Assembly (NCBI GenBank): GCA_011620595.1
Contig: WOYX01000006.1
Coordinates: 171 to 47,274, forward strand
Length of the DNA: 47,104 nucleotides
Direction: 5' to 3'
Source of the DNA: Bacteroidales bacterium
GTDB taxonomy: Bacteria > Bacteroidota > Bacteroidia > Bacteroidales > VadinHA17
This document shows, piece after piece, positions 36,260 through 44,069 of the stretch (position 1 is the stretch's first letter; every line of letters starts with the position of its first letter). The position numbers and the translations under genes were made by a program. The notes under the pieces are model-generated. The model was not told where the DNA came from and did no database searches. It saw nothing but the letters and a program-made list of their open reading frames with translations.

Positions 36260-37942
36260 ATGGCTGACGACAGGAAGATCATTTTTTCGATGTACAGGGT
36301 GAGCAAGAGCTACCCTCCCCATAAACAGGTACTTAAAGATATATCCCTCTCCTTTTTCCTGGGTGCCAGGATCGGCATCATAGGCCTCAACGGCTCCGGC
36401 AAGTCGACGCTCCTCAGGATCATCGCCGGCATTGAAAAGGAGTATCAGGGCGAGGTGGTCTTCTCCTCCGGGTACAGTGTAGGACACCTGTCACAGGAGC
36501 CGCTGATGGATGAGAGCCGTACCGTGCGCGAGATCGTCGAAGAGGGTGCTGCCGGCACAGTGGCGGTACTGAAGGAGTACGAGGAGATAAACAGCCGTTT
36601 TGAAGATCCGAAGGTCTATGAGAATCCGGCAGCGATGGACAGGCTCATCGCCCGGCAGGCCGAGCTGCAGGAACAGATAGAGGCGCTCGACGGGTGGAAC
36701 CTTGAACATCGTCTTGAGCGTGCAATGGACGCTCTCAACTGTCCTGACCCCGCTACACCCGTGAACATACTCTCCGGTGGCGAGCGACGCCGCGTGGCGC
36801 TGTGCAGGCTGCTGCTACTGGAGCCCGACGTCCTGCTCCTTGACGAGCCCACCAACCACCTCGATGCCGAGAGCGTACAGTGGCTCGAGACACACCTGAA
36901 ACAGTATGCCGGCACAGTGATATGCATCACCCACGACAGGTATTTCCTTGACAATGTGGCAGGATGGATACTGGAACTCGACCGCGGTGAGGGGATACCC
37001 TGGAAAGGTAACTACAGCTCATGGCTTGAACAGAAGGCCGGAAGACTTGCTCTTGAAGAAAAGGGCAGTGTCAAGCACCGCAAGACCCTCGAGCGTGAGC
37101 TGGAATGGGTGCGCATGTCGCCCGGGGCACGCCATGCCAAATCCAAAGCCAGGCTCAGCGCCTACGAGAACCTCCTCAACCAGGATGTGAGACAGAAGGA
37201 GGAGAAGCTTGAGATCTTCATCCCCAACGGGCCAAGGCTGGGCGACAAGGTGATAAGAGCCAGGGGTGTTTCCAAGGCTTTCGGAGACAAGGTTCTTTTT
37301 GAGAATCTGGAATTCAACCTTCCGCCCAACGGCATCGTGGGCGTCATAGGCCCCAACGGGGCCGGCAAGACTACTCTCTTCCGGATGATCATGAAGCAGG
37401 AGAGTGTCGACAGCGGTACCTTTGAGGTGGGAGAGACAGTGACCCTGGGATATGTCGATCAGTCGCACGCCGATATCGACCCCTTCAAAAGCGTGTACGA
37501 GGTTATCTCAGGAGGAGTTGATGAGGTAATGGTGGGCAACAGGCCGGTGAACGCACGGGCATATGCCGCAAGATTCAACTTCACCGGCGCCGACCAGGAG
37601 AAAAAATGCGGTGTGCTCTCCGGCGGCGAGCGCAACAGGCTGCACCTGGCCCTGACACTGAAAAGCGGTGCCAACGTGCTTCTTCTCGACGAGCCGACCA
37701 ACGATATCGATGTCAATACCCTGCGTGCACTGGAGGAGGGATTGGAGAACTTCGCCGGATGCGCGGTGATCATCTCGCATGATCGCTGGTTCCTCGACCG
37801 CGTGGCAACACATATTATTGCCTTTGAGGGTGAAGCAAGGGTAGTATGGTTCGAAGGCAGTTTTTCGGAGTATGATGAAAACTACCGGAAACGGACTGCC
37901 GGTACCGGACCGGTAAGGTTCAGATACAAGAGGCTTTCCTGA
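36260..37942 (+). CDS. ettA: ABC-F protein EttA, energy-dependent translational throttle
   Basis: The protein is about 560 aa from the ATG at 36260, close to E. coli EttA (555). Two ABC cassettes: Walker A GLNGSGKST and GPNGAGKTT, with signatures LSGGERRRVALCRLL and LSGGERNRLHLALTL, and Walker B followed by DEPTNHLD and DEPTNDID. The charged linker between them carries the P-site tRNA-interaction arm. No membrane helices. EttA gates the first steps of elongation according to ATP/ADP. The frame opens at a TTG at 36236, but the ATG suits the family N-terminus better. Confidence 0.93.
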   Translation: MADDRKIIFSMYRVSKSYPPHKQVLKDISLSFFLGARIGIIGLNGSGKSTLLRIIAGIEKEYQGEVVFSSGYSVGHLSQEPLMDESRTVREIVEEGAAGTVAVLKEYEEINSRFEDPKVYENPAAMDRLIARQAELQEQIEALDGWNLEHRLERAMDALNCPDPATPVNILSGGERRRVALCRLLLLEPDVLLLDEPTNHLDAESVQWLETHLKQYAGTVICITHDRYFLDNVAGWILELDRGEGIPWKGNYSSWLEQKAGRLALEEKGSVKHRKTLERELEWVRMSPGARHAKSKARLSAYENLLNQDVRQKEEKLEIFIPNGPRLGDKVIRARGVSKAFGDKVLFENLEFNLPPNGIVGVIGPNGAGKTTLFRMIMKQESVDSGTFEVGETVTLGYVDQSHADIDPFKSVYEVISGGVDEVMVGNRPVNARAYAARFNFTGADQEKKCGVLSGGERNRLHLALTLKSGANVLLLDEPTNDIDVNTLRALEEGLENFAGCAVIISHDRWFLDRVATHIIAFEGEARVVWFEGSFSEYDENYRKRTAGTGPVRFRYKRLS

Positions 37943-37981
37943 TTTTTTAGATTATCCGGGACTATTATATAAATCATTTTA

Positions 37982-38013
37982 TTGGATCTGTTAATCTAAA
38001 AACAGTATTTTCG
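37982..38013 (+). promoter_or_regulatory. Promoter of the sulfur-respiration operon
   Basis: TTG (37982-37984), a 21-nt gap and TATTTTCG (38006-38013; one mismatch to TAnnTTTG) form a likely Bacteroidota promoter. The expected start of transcription falls at the palindrome 38018-38034. Confidence 0.5.
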
Positions 38014-38017
38014 CTGA

Positions 38018-38034
38018 TTGTCACACTGTGACAA
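38018..38034. promoter_or_regulatory. Perfect 17-nt palindrome, candidate operator
   Basis: TTGTCACACTGTGACAA is two 8-nt half sites with a single central base. It lies 51 bp before the catalytic subunit gene, over the predicted transcription start. Half sites resemble those of the CRP/FNR superfamily, but the odd length is unusual for it. Confidence 0.55.
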
Positions 38035-38085
38035 GGATATACCATCCCATACCGGGAGGAAATCTAATTAAAAACAGGATAACAG

Positions 38086-40323
38086 ATGGCAACACGCAGG
38101 CAATTCATCAGGATCTCGGCAATGGGTGCAGGCGCGGTAGCTGCGGGTGCGGCGGGTATCAGGCTCTTTGGTTCAGCTCTCACTGACGGACAGAAGGCCA
38201 CCGTGGCTGCCCTCACCGGCCGTACACCCACATACTGCGAGGTCTGCTTCTGGAAGTGTGCAGGGTGGGTCTACAAGGATGAAAAAGGGACAATACAGAA
38301 GATTATCGGCAACAGCGAAGACCTGAACTGCAACGGCCGCTTGTGTCCCCGCGGCACCGGCGGAGTGGGCATGTACCACGATGAGGACCGTCTCCGCACA
38401 CCCCTGATACGCACCGAGGAGCGTGGCAAGCAGAGTTTTCGCGAGGCTACATGGGAGGAGGCTTTTGATTATATAGCCGAAAAGATCAAGGTCATATCCG
38501 CTGAATACGGTCCTGAATGCCTGGCACTCTTTACTCACGGATCAGGCGGCAAATACTTTTCGACGCTGCTGCACGCTCTGGGCTCACCGCACGTGGCAGC
38601 ACCCTCCTACGCACAGTGCCGCGGACCACGCGAGGTGGCCTTCCAGGCTACCTTCGGAGAGACCATCGAAAGCCCTGAGAGAACCGACATACGCGACACC
38701 CGCTGCCTGGTGCTTATAGGCAGCCACATAGGTGAGAACATGCACAACGGCCAGGTGCAGGAGATGTCGGATGCGATAGACAAGGGGGCTACAATCATCA
38801 CCGTAGACCCACGCTACTCGACAGCCGCCGGCAAGTCAAAATACTGGCTGCCGATAAAACCTGCCACTGACCTGGCGCTGCTGCTGGCATGGATCAACGT
38901 CATCATCACCGAGGAGCTTTATGATAAACCATATGTTGAGAAATATACCTATGGGTTTGAATACCTGAAGGAGCATGTCAGAAACATGACTCCCGAATGG
39001 GCCTACGGCATCACCACCATTGATCCTACAGTCATTCGCGAGACAGCACGTGAGATGGCCAACGCCGCCCCGGCAGTGATCGTTCACCCAGGACGCCACG
39101 TGACATGGTACGGTGATGACACACAACGGATTCGTGCTGTAGCCATCCTGAATGCCCTGCTTGGCTCGTGGGGCCGCAGGGGAGGCTTCTTCCGCCCGGA
39201 GGTTTTCGAACTGCCCGAGCCCCCTCATCCTGCTTACCCGACACCGACGAGATCATGGCGTACGGAGTTTCCCGACCTCTATAAAATGGCTGACGCCGTT
39301 CTGGCAAACGGCCTGTGCGATGCCACCATTCCCGATCCCAGCCGTCACTGCCAGTTCCAGGGCTGGATCGTCAACGGCACCAACCTGATAGAGACACTGC
39401 CCAACCAGGCCAACACCATTGCTGCCATACAGGCGCTGCAGCTGCTGGTGGTCATTGACACCATGCCCATGGAGATAACGGGCTGGGCTGACGTGGTCCT
39501 GCCCGAATGCACCTACCTGGAGAGATACGATGACCTGCGTGTGGGGCCGCACCGCAAACCGCAGATAGCCCTCAGGGCCCCGGCGGCAGAGCCGATGTAC
39601 AACACCAAACCGGCATTCTGGATGGCCAGGGAGCTGGCAAAGAGACTGGGTGTGATTGAATACTTCCCGTTTGAGACAATGGAAGAACAGCTCGACTGGC
39701 AGCTGAAACAGGTGGGGAGCAGCCTTGAGGAGATGAAGAAGATAGGGGTTAAGACTTTCGACCGTCCCTATGATGACCTCTATTTTGCTCCCGATGAGGA
39801 TGTTGAGTTCTATACCGGAACAGGCAAGATAGAGCTCTACTCGCTGGCACTGGAGGAGGCAGGCTATGACCCGCTGCCGAAATACACCAGGCACGAGGAG
39901 CCGCCGGAAGGATACTACCGCCTTAACTACGGTAGGGCCCCGATGCACACCTTCAGCCGTACCTCCAACAACCCCAACCTTACCGACCTGATGGAGGAGA
40001 ACAGCGTGTGGGTCAACCCGCGCGTGGCAAAAGAGTGGGGACTCAGCACCGGACAGTATGTCCATCTGATGAACCAGGACGGCAAACGGTCGGAGTTCCC
40101 GATAAAGGTTAGGGTGACGGAGCGAATACGCTGGGATTCAGTATATATGGTCCACGGCTTCGGCCACGACCAGAAGAAACTGCGACGATGTTACGGTAAG
40201 GGAGCCAGCGACACCAACCTGATAACTAAGGTGCTTGTTGACCCGATCATGGGCGGCACGGGCATGCGGGGCAACTTCGTGACCTTCATTACTGACCTTA
40301 ACGCAGAGGAGGTGGCATCATGA
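38086..40323 (+). CDS. Molybdopterin oxidoreductase catalytic subunit (polysulfide/thiosulfate reductase type)
   Basis: The protein has 745 aa. A Tat signal (TRRQFIRISAMGAG) exports it folded. Cys51, Cys54, Cys58 and Cys87 (CEVCFWKC ... LCPRG) bind the FS0 [4Fe-4S] cluster. The Mo ligand is probably Cys178 in SYAQCRGPREV, as in PsrA/PhsA and not Ser or Sec. The C-terminal molydop-binding domain (NPRVAKEWGLSTGQYVHLMN) is present. Together with the four-cluster ferredoxin and NrfD subunits it forms a periplasmic quinol-linked sulfur-compound reductase; polysulfide, thiosulfate or tetrathionate cannot be told apart here. Its last codon overlaps the start of the ferredoxin gene (ATGA). Confidence 0.9.
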   Translation: MATRRQFIRISAMGAGAVAAGAAGIRLFGSALTDGQKATVAALTGRTPTYCEVCFWKCAGWVYKDEKGTIQKIIGNSEDLNCNGRLCPRGTGGVGMYHDEDRLRTPLIRTEERGKQSFREATWEEAFDYIAEKIKVISAEYGPECLALFTHGSGGKYFSTLLHALGSPHVAAPSYAQCRGPREVAFQATFGETIESPERTDIRDTRCLVLIGSHIGENMHNGQVQEMSDAIDKGATIITVDPRYSTAAGKSKYWLPIKPATDLALLLAWINVIITEELYDKPYVEKYTYGFEYLKEHVRNMTPEWAYGITTIDPTVIRETAREMANAAPAVIVHPGRHVTWYGDDTQRIRAVAILNALLGSWGRRGGFFRPEVFELPEPPHPAYPTPTRSWRTEFPDLYKMADAVLANGLCDATIPDPSRHCQFQGWIVNGTNLIETLPNQANTIAAIQALQLLVVIDTMPMEITGWADVVLPECTYLERYDDLRVGPHRKPQIALRAPAAEPMYNTKPAFWMARELAKRLGVIEYFPFETMEEQLDWQLKQVGSSLEEMKKIGVKTFDRPYDDLYFAPDEDVEFYTGTGKIELYSLALEEAGYDPLPKYTRHEEPPEGYYRLNYGRAPMHTFSRTSNNPNLTDLMEENSVWVNPRVAKEWGLSTGQYVHLMNQDGKRSEFPIKVRVTERIRWDSVYMVHGFGHDQKKLRRCYGKGASDTNLITKVLVDPIMGGTGMRGNFVTFITDLNAEEVAS

Positions 40324-40853
40324 GATACGCAATGGCGGTTGATACAAGGAAGTGTGTCGGCTGCAGCGACTGTGTCGTTGCATGCCAGACGGAAAATAAT
40401 GTTCCGATAGGCTTCTGCCGCGACTGGGTGGTGGAGGTGATCGACGGCACCTACCCTCAGCTTGAGATAGAGCTGAGGTCAGAGAGGTGCAACCACTGCG
40501 ACAATGCCCCCTGTGTAAGATGCTGCCCTACAGGCGCAAGTCATATCGTCGAGGGCGGCGTGGTGCTGGTAAAACCCAACAAGTGCATAGGCTGCGGCGC
40601 CTGCATAGCCTCATGCCCCTATGACGCACGCTTCCCCCATCCGAAGGGATATGTTGACAAATGCACCTTCTGCATCCACCGCGTAAGGGAGGGGATGAAA
40701 CCGGCATGCGTCGCTGTGTGCCCCACCAAATGTATGTACTTCGGTGATCTTGAAGATCCCAACAGTGACGTGAGCGTGGTGCTGAAAAAACGCAAGTACA
40801 AGACACTGATACCCGAAGCCGGGACCAAACCGCAATTGTATTTTCTGATCTGA
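40320..40853 (+). CDS. Four-cluster ferredoxin subunit (PsrB/NrfC-like)
   Basis: The protein has 177 aa. Sixteen-cysteine pattern for four [4Fe-4S] clusters: CVGCSDCVVAC, CNHCDNAPCVRCCP, CIGCGACIASCP, and CTFC with CVAVCPTKC. It moves electrons from the NrfD-type anchor to the molybdenum subunit. No export signal of its own, so it is probably carried out with the Tat-exported partner. It is translationally coupled to the upstream gene. Confidence 0.95.
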   Translation: MRYAMAVDTRKCVGCSDCVVACQTENNVPIGFCRDWVVEVIDGTYPQLEIELRSERCNHCDNAPCVRCCPTGASHIVEGGVVLVKPNKCIGCGACIASCPYDARFPHPKGYVDKCTFCIHRVREGMKPACVAVCPTKCMYFGDLEDPNSDVSVVLKKRKYKTLIPEAGTKPQLYFLI

Positions 40854-40860
40854 GCAGACG

Positions 40861-41802
40861 ATGAACGAAGAACTGATTATCAGCGGAAGAGAGAACCTGA
40901 TGGTTGACCCGCAACTGCATATCTGGCACTGGCCGATACCTCTATACCTGTTTCTGGGCGGACTGGCGGCAGGCGTACTCTTCTTTGCCGCACTGTACTA
41001 TCTGATGGGCAAGGAGGAGCAGTACCGCACAGCAGTGCGCAGGGTGCCCTTCATTGCACCGATAGCACTGGTGTTAGGACTGGCGGCACTCTTTTATGAC
41101 CTGAACCACAAGGCCTTCTTCTGGCAGCTCTATACGACTATCAGGCTTGAGTCGCCCATGTCATGGGGAGCCTGGACTCTGCTGGTCATCACCATCGCCT
41201 CCTTCATCTGGTGTGCACTGCATATCAGGGAGTTTTTTCCGAAATGGGACTGGAAATACAGGTGGCTCAAAGATCTGGAGTCATTCTTCAACAGGTACAA
41301 GAAGCCACTGGCATGGGTGATGCTGATCTTTGCCATCATCACAGGGGTTTATACGGGCATTCTGCTGTCAGCATTCAATGCCAGGCCGCTGTGGAACACC
41401 TCGGTGCTCGGGCCGCTCTTTCTGGCATCAGGACTCTCGGCGGGGGCTGCAGCGATAGTGCTCTCCTCAAAGAACAGGGAGGAGAGACTACTCTTCACAA
41501 AGATAGACCTCATAATCCTGGGTACGGAGTTGTTTCTTATAATACACATGTTCATGGGCTTCCTCGCCAGCACCCAGGTGCAGATAGAAGCAGCACAGCT
41601 CTTCCTGGGAGGACCCTACACAATGGTGTTCTGGATATTTGTGGTGATACTCGGGATAATTATTCCGGGAGTGCTTGACCTGATGGAGCTGGGAGGTAGG
41701 CATATACCCGCCCTTATTCCCGGAGTGCTTGTACTTATGGGCAGCTTCGCATTCCGCTTTGTATTTGTCTTTGCCGGCCAGGTAAGCCGCTGGCTCTACT
41801 GA
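40861..41802 (+). CDS. NrfD/PsrC-like quinol-interacting membrane subunit
   Basis: The protein has 313 aa with about eight membrane helices (for example PLYLFLGGLAAGVLFFAALY and APIALVLGLAALFYDLNHK). The NrfD family signature region around LYDLNHKAFFWQLYTTIRLE with SPMSWGAW is clear. It oxidises menaquinol and passes electrons to the ferredoxin subunit. 7 bp after the ferredoxin gene. Confidence 0.93.
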   Translation: MNEELIISGRENLMVDPQLHIWHWPIPLYLFLGGLAAGVLFFAALYYLMGKEEQYRTAVRRVPFIAPIALVLGLAALFYDLNHKAFFWQLYTTIRLESPMSWGAWTLLVITIASFIWCALHIREFFPKWDWKYRWLKDLESFFNRYKKPLAWVMLIFAIITGVYTGILLSAFNARPLWNTSVLGPLFLASGLSAGAAAIVLSSKNREERLLFTKIDLIILGTELFLIIHMFMGFLASTQVQIEAAQLFLGGPYTMVFWIFVVILGIIIPGVLDLMELGGRHIPALIPGVLVLMGSFAFRFVFVFAGQVSRWLY

Positions 41803-41826
41803 TAAAACAATAAAACAAACAACAAT

Positions 41827-42363
41827 ATGAGCAACAATAAAACAGAAGAGAGAGGCAGACGGTACCTCAACCCCTATGTGGGAGGTGTCCTTCTTGGTCT
41901 CGTACTACTTGCCGCCAACTTCATCTCGGGACGGGGACTGGGGGCCAGCGGAGCAATAAAGAGCGTGGTGGCCACATCAATTGAGATGGTTGATAAGGAT
42001 GCCGTAAACACAATGCCATTTATGGCCGACTATGCCCAGTCACACAGCGGCAGCCCGATGAAGTCATGGCTGGTCTTTGAAATGCTCGGTGTGATTGTTG
42101 GCGGATTCCTGTCCGGCGCCATAGCCGGCCGCCTCAAGCTTAAAGTTGAGCATTCGCCAAAAATAACCTCCCGGCGCAGGCTGGTATTCGCACTGATGGG
42201 AGGGGTGCTCTTCGGCTTCGGCTCACAGTTGGGCCGTGGCTGCACCAGCGGCTCTGCCCTGAGCGGCATGGCAGTACTCTCAATGGGAGGCTTCATAACC
42301 ATGATGGCCATCTTTGGCACTGGCTTCGCGCTGGCATATTTCTTCAGGAGAAACTGGATCTAA
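41827..42363 (+). CDS. YeeE/YedE-family sulfur transporter, first half
   Basis: The protein has 178 aa with five or so membrane helices. The family motif GRGCTSGSALSGMA carries the conserved Cys implicated in passing sulfur (thiosulfate) in E. coli TsuA (YeeE). E. coli has both halves in one chain; here the second half is the next gene (PmpA/PmpB-like arrangement). Following the sulfur reductase by 24 bp, it probably imports or exports the reduced sulfur species. Confidence 0.87.
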   Translation: MSNNKTEERGRRYLNPYVGGVLLGLVLLAANFISGRGLGASGAIKSVVATSIEMVDKDAVNTMPFMADYAQSHSGSPMKSWLVFEMLGVIVGGFLSGAIAGRLKLKVEHSPKITSRRRLVFALMGGVLFGFGSQLGRGCTSGSALSGMAVLSMGGFITMMAIFGTGFALAYFFRRNWI

Positions 42364-42378
42364 CGAAAGGAGAGAACA

Positions 42379-42969
42379 ATGGGACCGCTAGCACCAAACG
42401 AAATAATATCGGAGAACACCAACTTTCTCCTTGCATTCTTCATCGGCATAGCCTTCGGCTGGGTACTCGAGAGCTCCGGCTTCTCGTCGAGCCGCAAGCT
42501 GGCCGGCATCTTCTACGGTTATGACGCCGTGGTACTAAAGGTTTTCTTCACCGGAGCCATCACATGTATGCTGGGGCTGCTCTTCATGAGCCTCTTCGGA
42601 TGGATCGACCTCGACCTGGTATATGTCAATCCGACATATCTCACCTCTGCCATCATCGGCGGAGTGATCATGGGAGCTGGTTTTATCATGGGCGGTTTCT
42701 GCCCCGGCACCAGCTTCTGCGGTGCTGCCATAGGGAAGATAGACGGCATGGTATTCGTAGTCGGACTATTTATCGGCGTCTATGGCTTCGCCTTTACCTA
42801 CGGATGGTGGGAGAAACTCTACTACGCAAATTATCTCGGGGAACCGAAGGTGAGCGAGGCACTGGGGATGAAGGACGGACTTTTCGGGCTGCTGCTCATC
42901 ATTGTGGCCCTTGGCATGTTTGTTGTAGCTGAATGGGCTGAGAAGAAATTCCCAAGGGAGGAGTACTGA
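42379..42969 (+). CDS. YeeE/YedE-family sulfur transporter, second half
   Basis: The protein has 196 aa. The counterpart Cys motif is GGFCPGTSFCGAAIGKIDGM. An N-terminal helix pair matches the N-terminal portion of the family (FLLAFFIGIAFGWVLESSGF). Separated from the first half by 15 bp with a purine-rich AAAGGAGAGAA leader that is a good ribosome binding site, so the split is genuine and not a sequencing frameshift. Confidence 0.87.
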   Translation: MGPLAPNEIISENTNFLLAFFIGIAFGWVLESSGFSSSRKLAGIFYGYDAVVLKVFFTGAITCMLGLLFMSLFGWIDLDLVYVNPTYLTSAIIGGVIMGAGFIMGGFCPGTSFCGAAIGKIDGMVFVVGLFIGVYGFAFTYGWWEKLYYANYLGEPKVSEALGMKDGLFGLLLIIVALGMFVVAEWAEKKFPREEY

Positions 42970-43125
42970 GAAACCAGTATCGCATAATAATTAAACATGC
43001 CGTTACGCGGATTTTACTTTTATGAATGATGGTAAAACAGGCCCCTTCTGCAGGATAAACCTTTTTTGATGGCAGATGTTAAATTGAAGTGATAAAAGAA
43101 TCAATAACAAACAAAAGAGACAGAT

Positions 43126-43749
43126 ATGAAATCATTAAAATTTCTTGCACTCATTATTATCCCGCTGGGGATAATCATTGCCGCAGTGCCGGCAGATAGG
43201 GTCAGGCACTTTCAGTTAACGGCCGACGAGCTTCTGCAGGAAGCTGGTGCCGGCGTGCAGTTCATCTCACCCGATGTGGTGGCTGACATGCTCGTTCAGA
43301 AGGACCCGTCGCTGCGCCTCATTGACGTACGCACTCCGGAAGAGTTTGACGACTACAGTATGCCGGGTGCTATAAACGTGCCCCTGAGCAACCTGCTGGC
43401 CGATGAGTATACTGACATAATCAACCAGGATGCCTATGTGAATGTATTTTATTCCAACGGTTCGGTCTATGCCAACCAGGCATGGATGATTACCAGGCAG
43501 CTGGGCTATGAGAACAATTTTGTTCTCGAAGGGGGACTGAACTACTGGTTTGGTAACATACTCTCCCCGGAAGAGCCCTCGCAGACCAGTCCCAATGAGG
43601 AGTTTGCGCAATACGACTTCCGCAAGAGTGCCGCTGCGGCACTGGGTGGCGGCGGCGTGGTCAGCACGGAGCCGGATGTGCCGGCAGTGAAAGCCGTGAA
43701 GCCGCCCGTGAGCGCCAAGGCAAAGAAGAAGCCGTCAGGCGGCTGCTGA
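43126..43749 (+). CDS. Exported rhodanese-fold protein with a single, C-terminal cysteine
   Basis: The protein has 207 aa. An N-terminal helix (FLALIIIPLGIIIAAVP) anchors or exports it. Residues ~45-145 are a rhodanese domain (RLIDVRTPEEFDDYSMPGAI, then GLNYW near its end). The active-site loop reads FYSNGSVYA; aligned without gaps, the catalytic Cys is Tyr109 (or Ser110 with a shift), so sulfurtransfer on the usual site is impossible. A flexible Ala/Pro/Lys tail ends in KKKPSGGC, and Cys207 is the only Cys in the protein. This resembles the swinging-arm end of SoxY (GGCGG). It follows the sulfur reductase and transporter genes after 156 bp. A sulfur-carrier role is inferred. Confidence 0.8.
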   Translation: MKSLKFLALIIIPLGIIIAAVPADRVRHFQLTADELLQEAGAGVQFISPDVVADMLVQKDPSLRLIDVRTPEEFDDYSMPGAINVPLSNLLADEYTDIINQDAYVNVFYSNGSVYANQAWMITRQLGYENNFVLEGGLNYWFGNILSPEEPSQTSPNEEFAQYDFRKSAAAALGGGGVVSTEPDVPAVKAVKPPVSAKAKKKPSGGC

Positions 43750-43753
43750 TTTT

Positions 43754-43783
43754 TTGCGATAACCGAAAAATAATTTACATTTG
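43754..43783 (+). promoter_or_regulatory. Promoter of tRNA-Arg
   Basis: TTG (43754-43756), 19 nt, and TACATTTG (43776-43783) fit the phylum consensus. The tRNA starts 16 bp later. Confidence 0.7.
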
Positions 43784-43798
43784 CGGCTGCAATGGAGC

Positions 43799-43870
43799 GG
43801 CCCTATAGTTCAATGGATAGAACGCGGGTTTCCTAAACCTGAAATCCAGGTTCGATTCCTGGTGGGGCTA
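43799..43870 (+). tRNA. tRNA-Arg(CCT)
   Basis: The 72-nt cloverleaf is complete: acceptor GGCCCTA / TGGGGCT with two G-T wobbles, D-stem GTTC/GAAC, anticodon stem CGGGT / ACCTG with loop TTCCTAA (anticodon CCT at 43832-43834), T-stem CCAGG/CCTGG with loop TTCGATT, and discriminator A. CCA is not encoded. Confidence 0.95.
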
Positions 43871-43871
43871 C

Positions 43872-43900
43872 AAATACCCCCTGAAAATCAGGGGGTATTT
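43872..43900 (+). terminator. Hairpin after tRNA-Arg
   Basis: AAATACCCCCTGA and TCAGGGGGTATTT form a perfect 13-bp stem with an AAA loop. It begins two bases after the tRNA and is followed by TTTG rather than a long T run; it may end both strands' transcripts. Confidence 0.75.
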
Positions 43901-44069
43901 GTTAGCAGGATAGTGTCCCATTCAGTGTCTTTGAGTGGGAAAATCGAAGTATTATTAATGCGTGGCTGAAAGTATACTCACGTTTTCCTGGCTTTTCATA
44001 AAAAAAGTCGCATAACTATGAGTTCTGTTATAGAGAGGAGAATTATAGCTTTTTCATTTAGGAGAAGTA
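43901..44069. other. Boundary between tRNA and AT-rich cluster
   Basis: No integrase or IS is seen. A weak inverted repeat CCCATTCA/TGAGTGGG (about 43917-43939) is present. Base composition drops sharply from here on. Confidence 0.4.

Noticed and set aside
41827-42969. YeeE/YedE gene broken by a frameshift
   Set aside because: Each half has its own ribosome binding site and start, and two-gene forms are common in the family.
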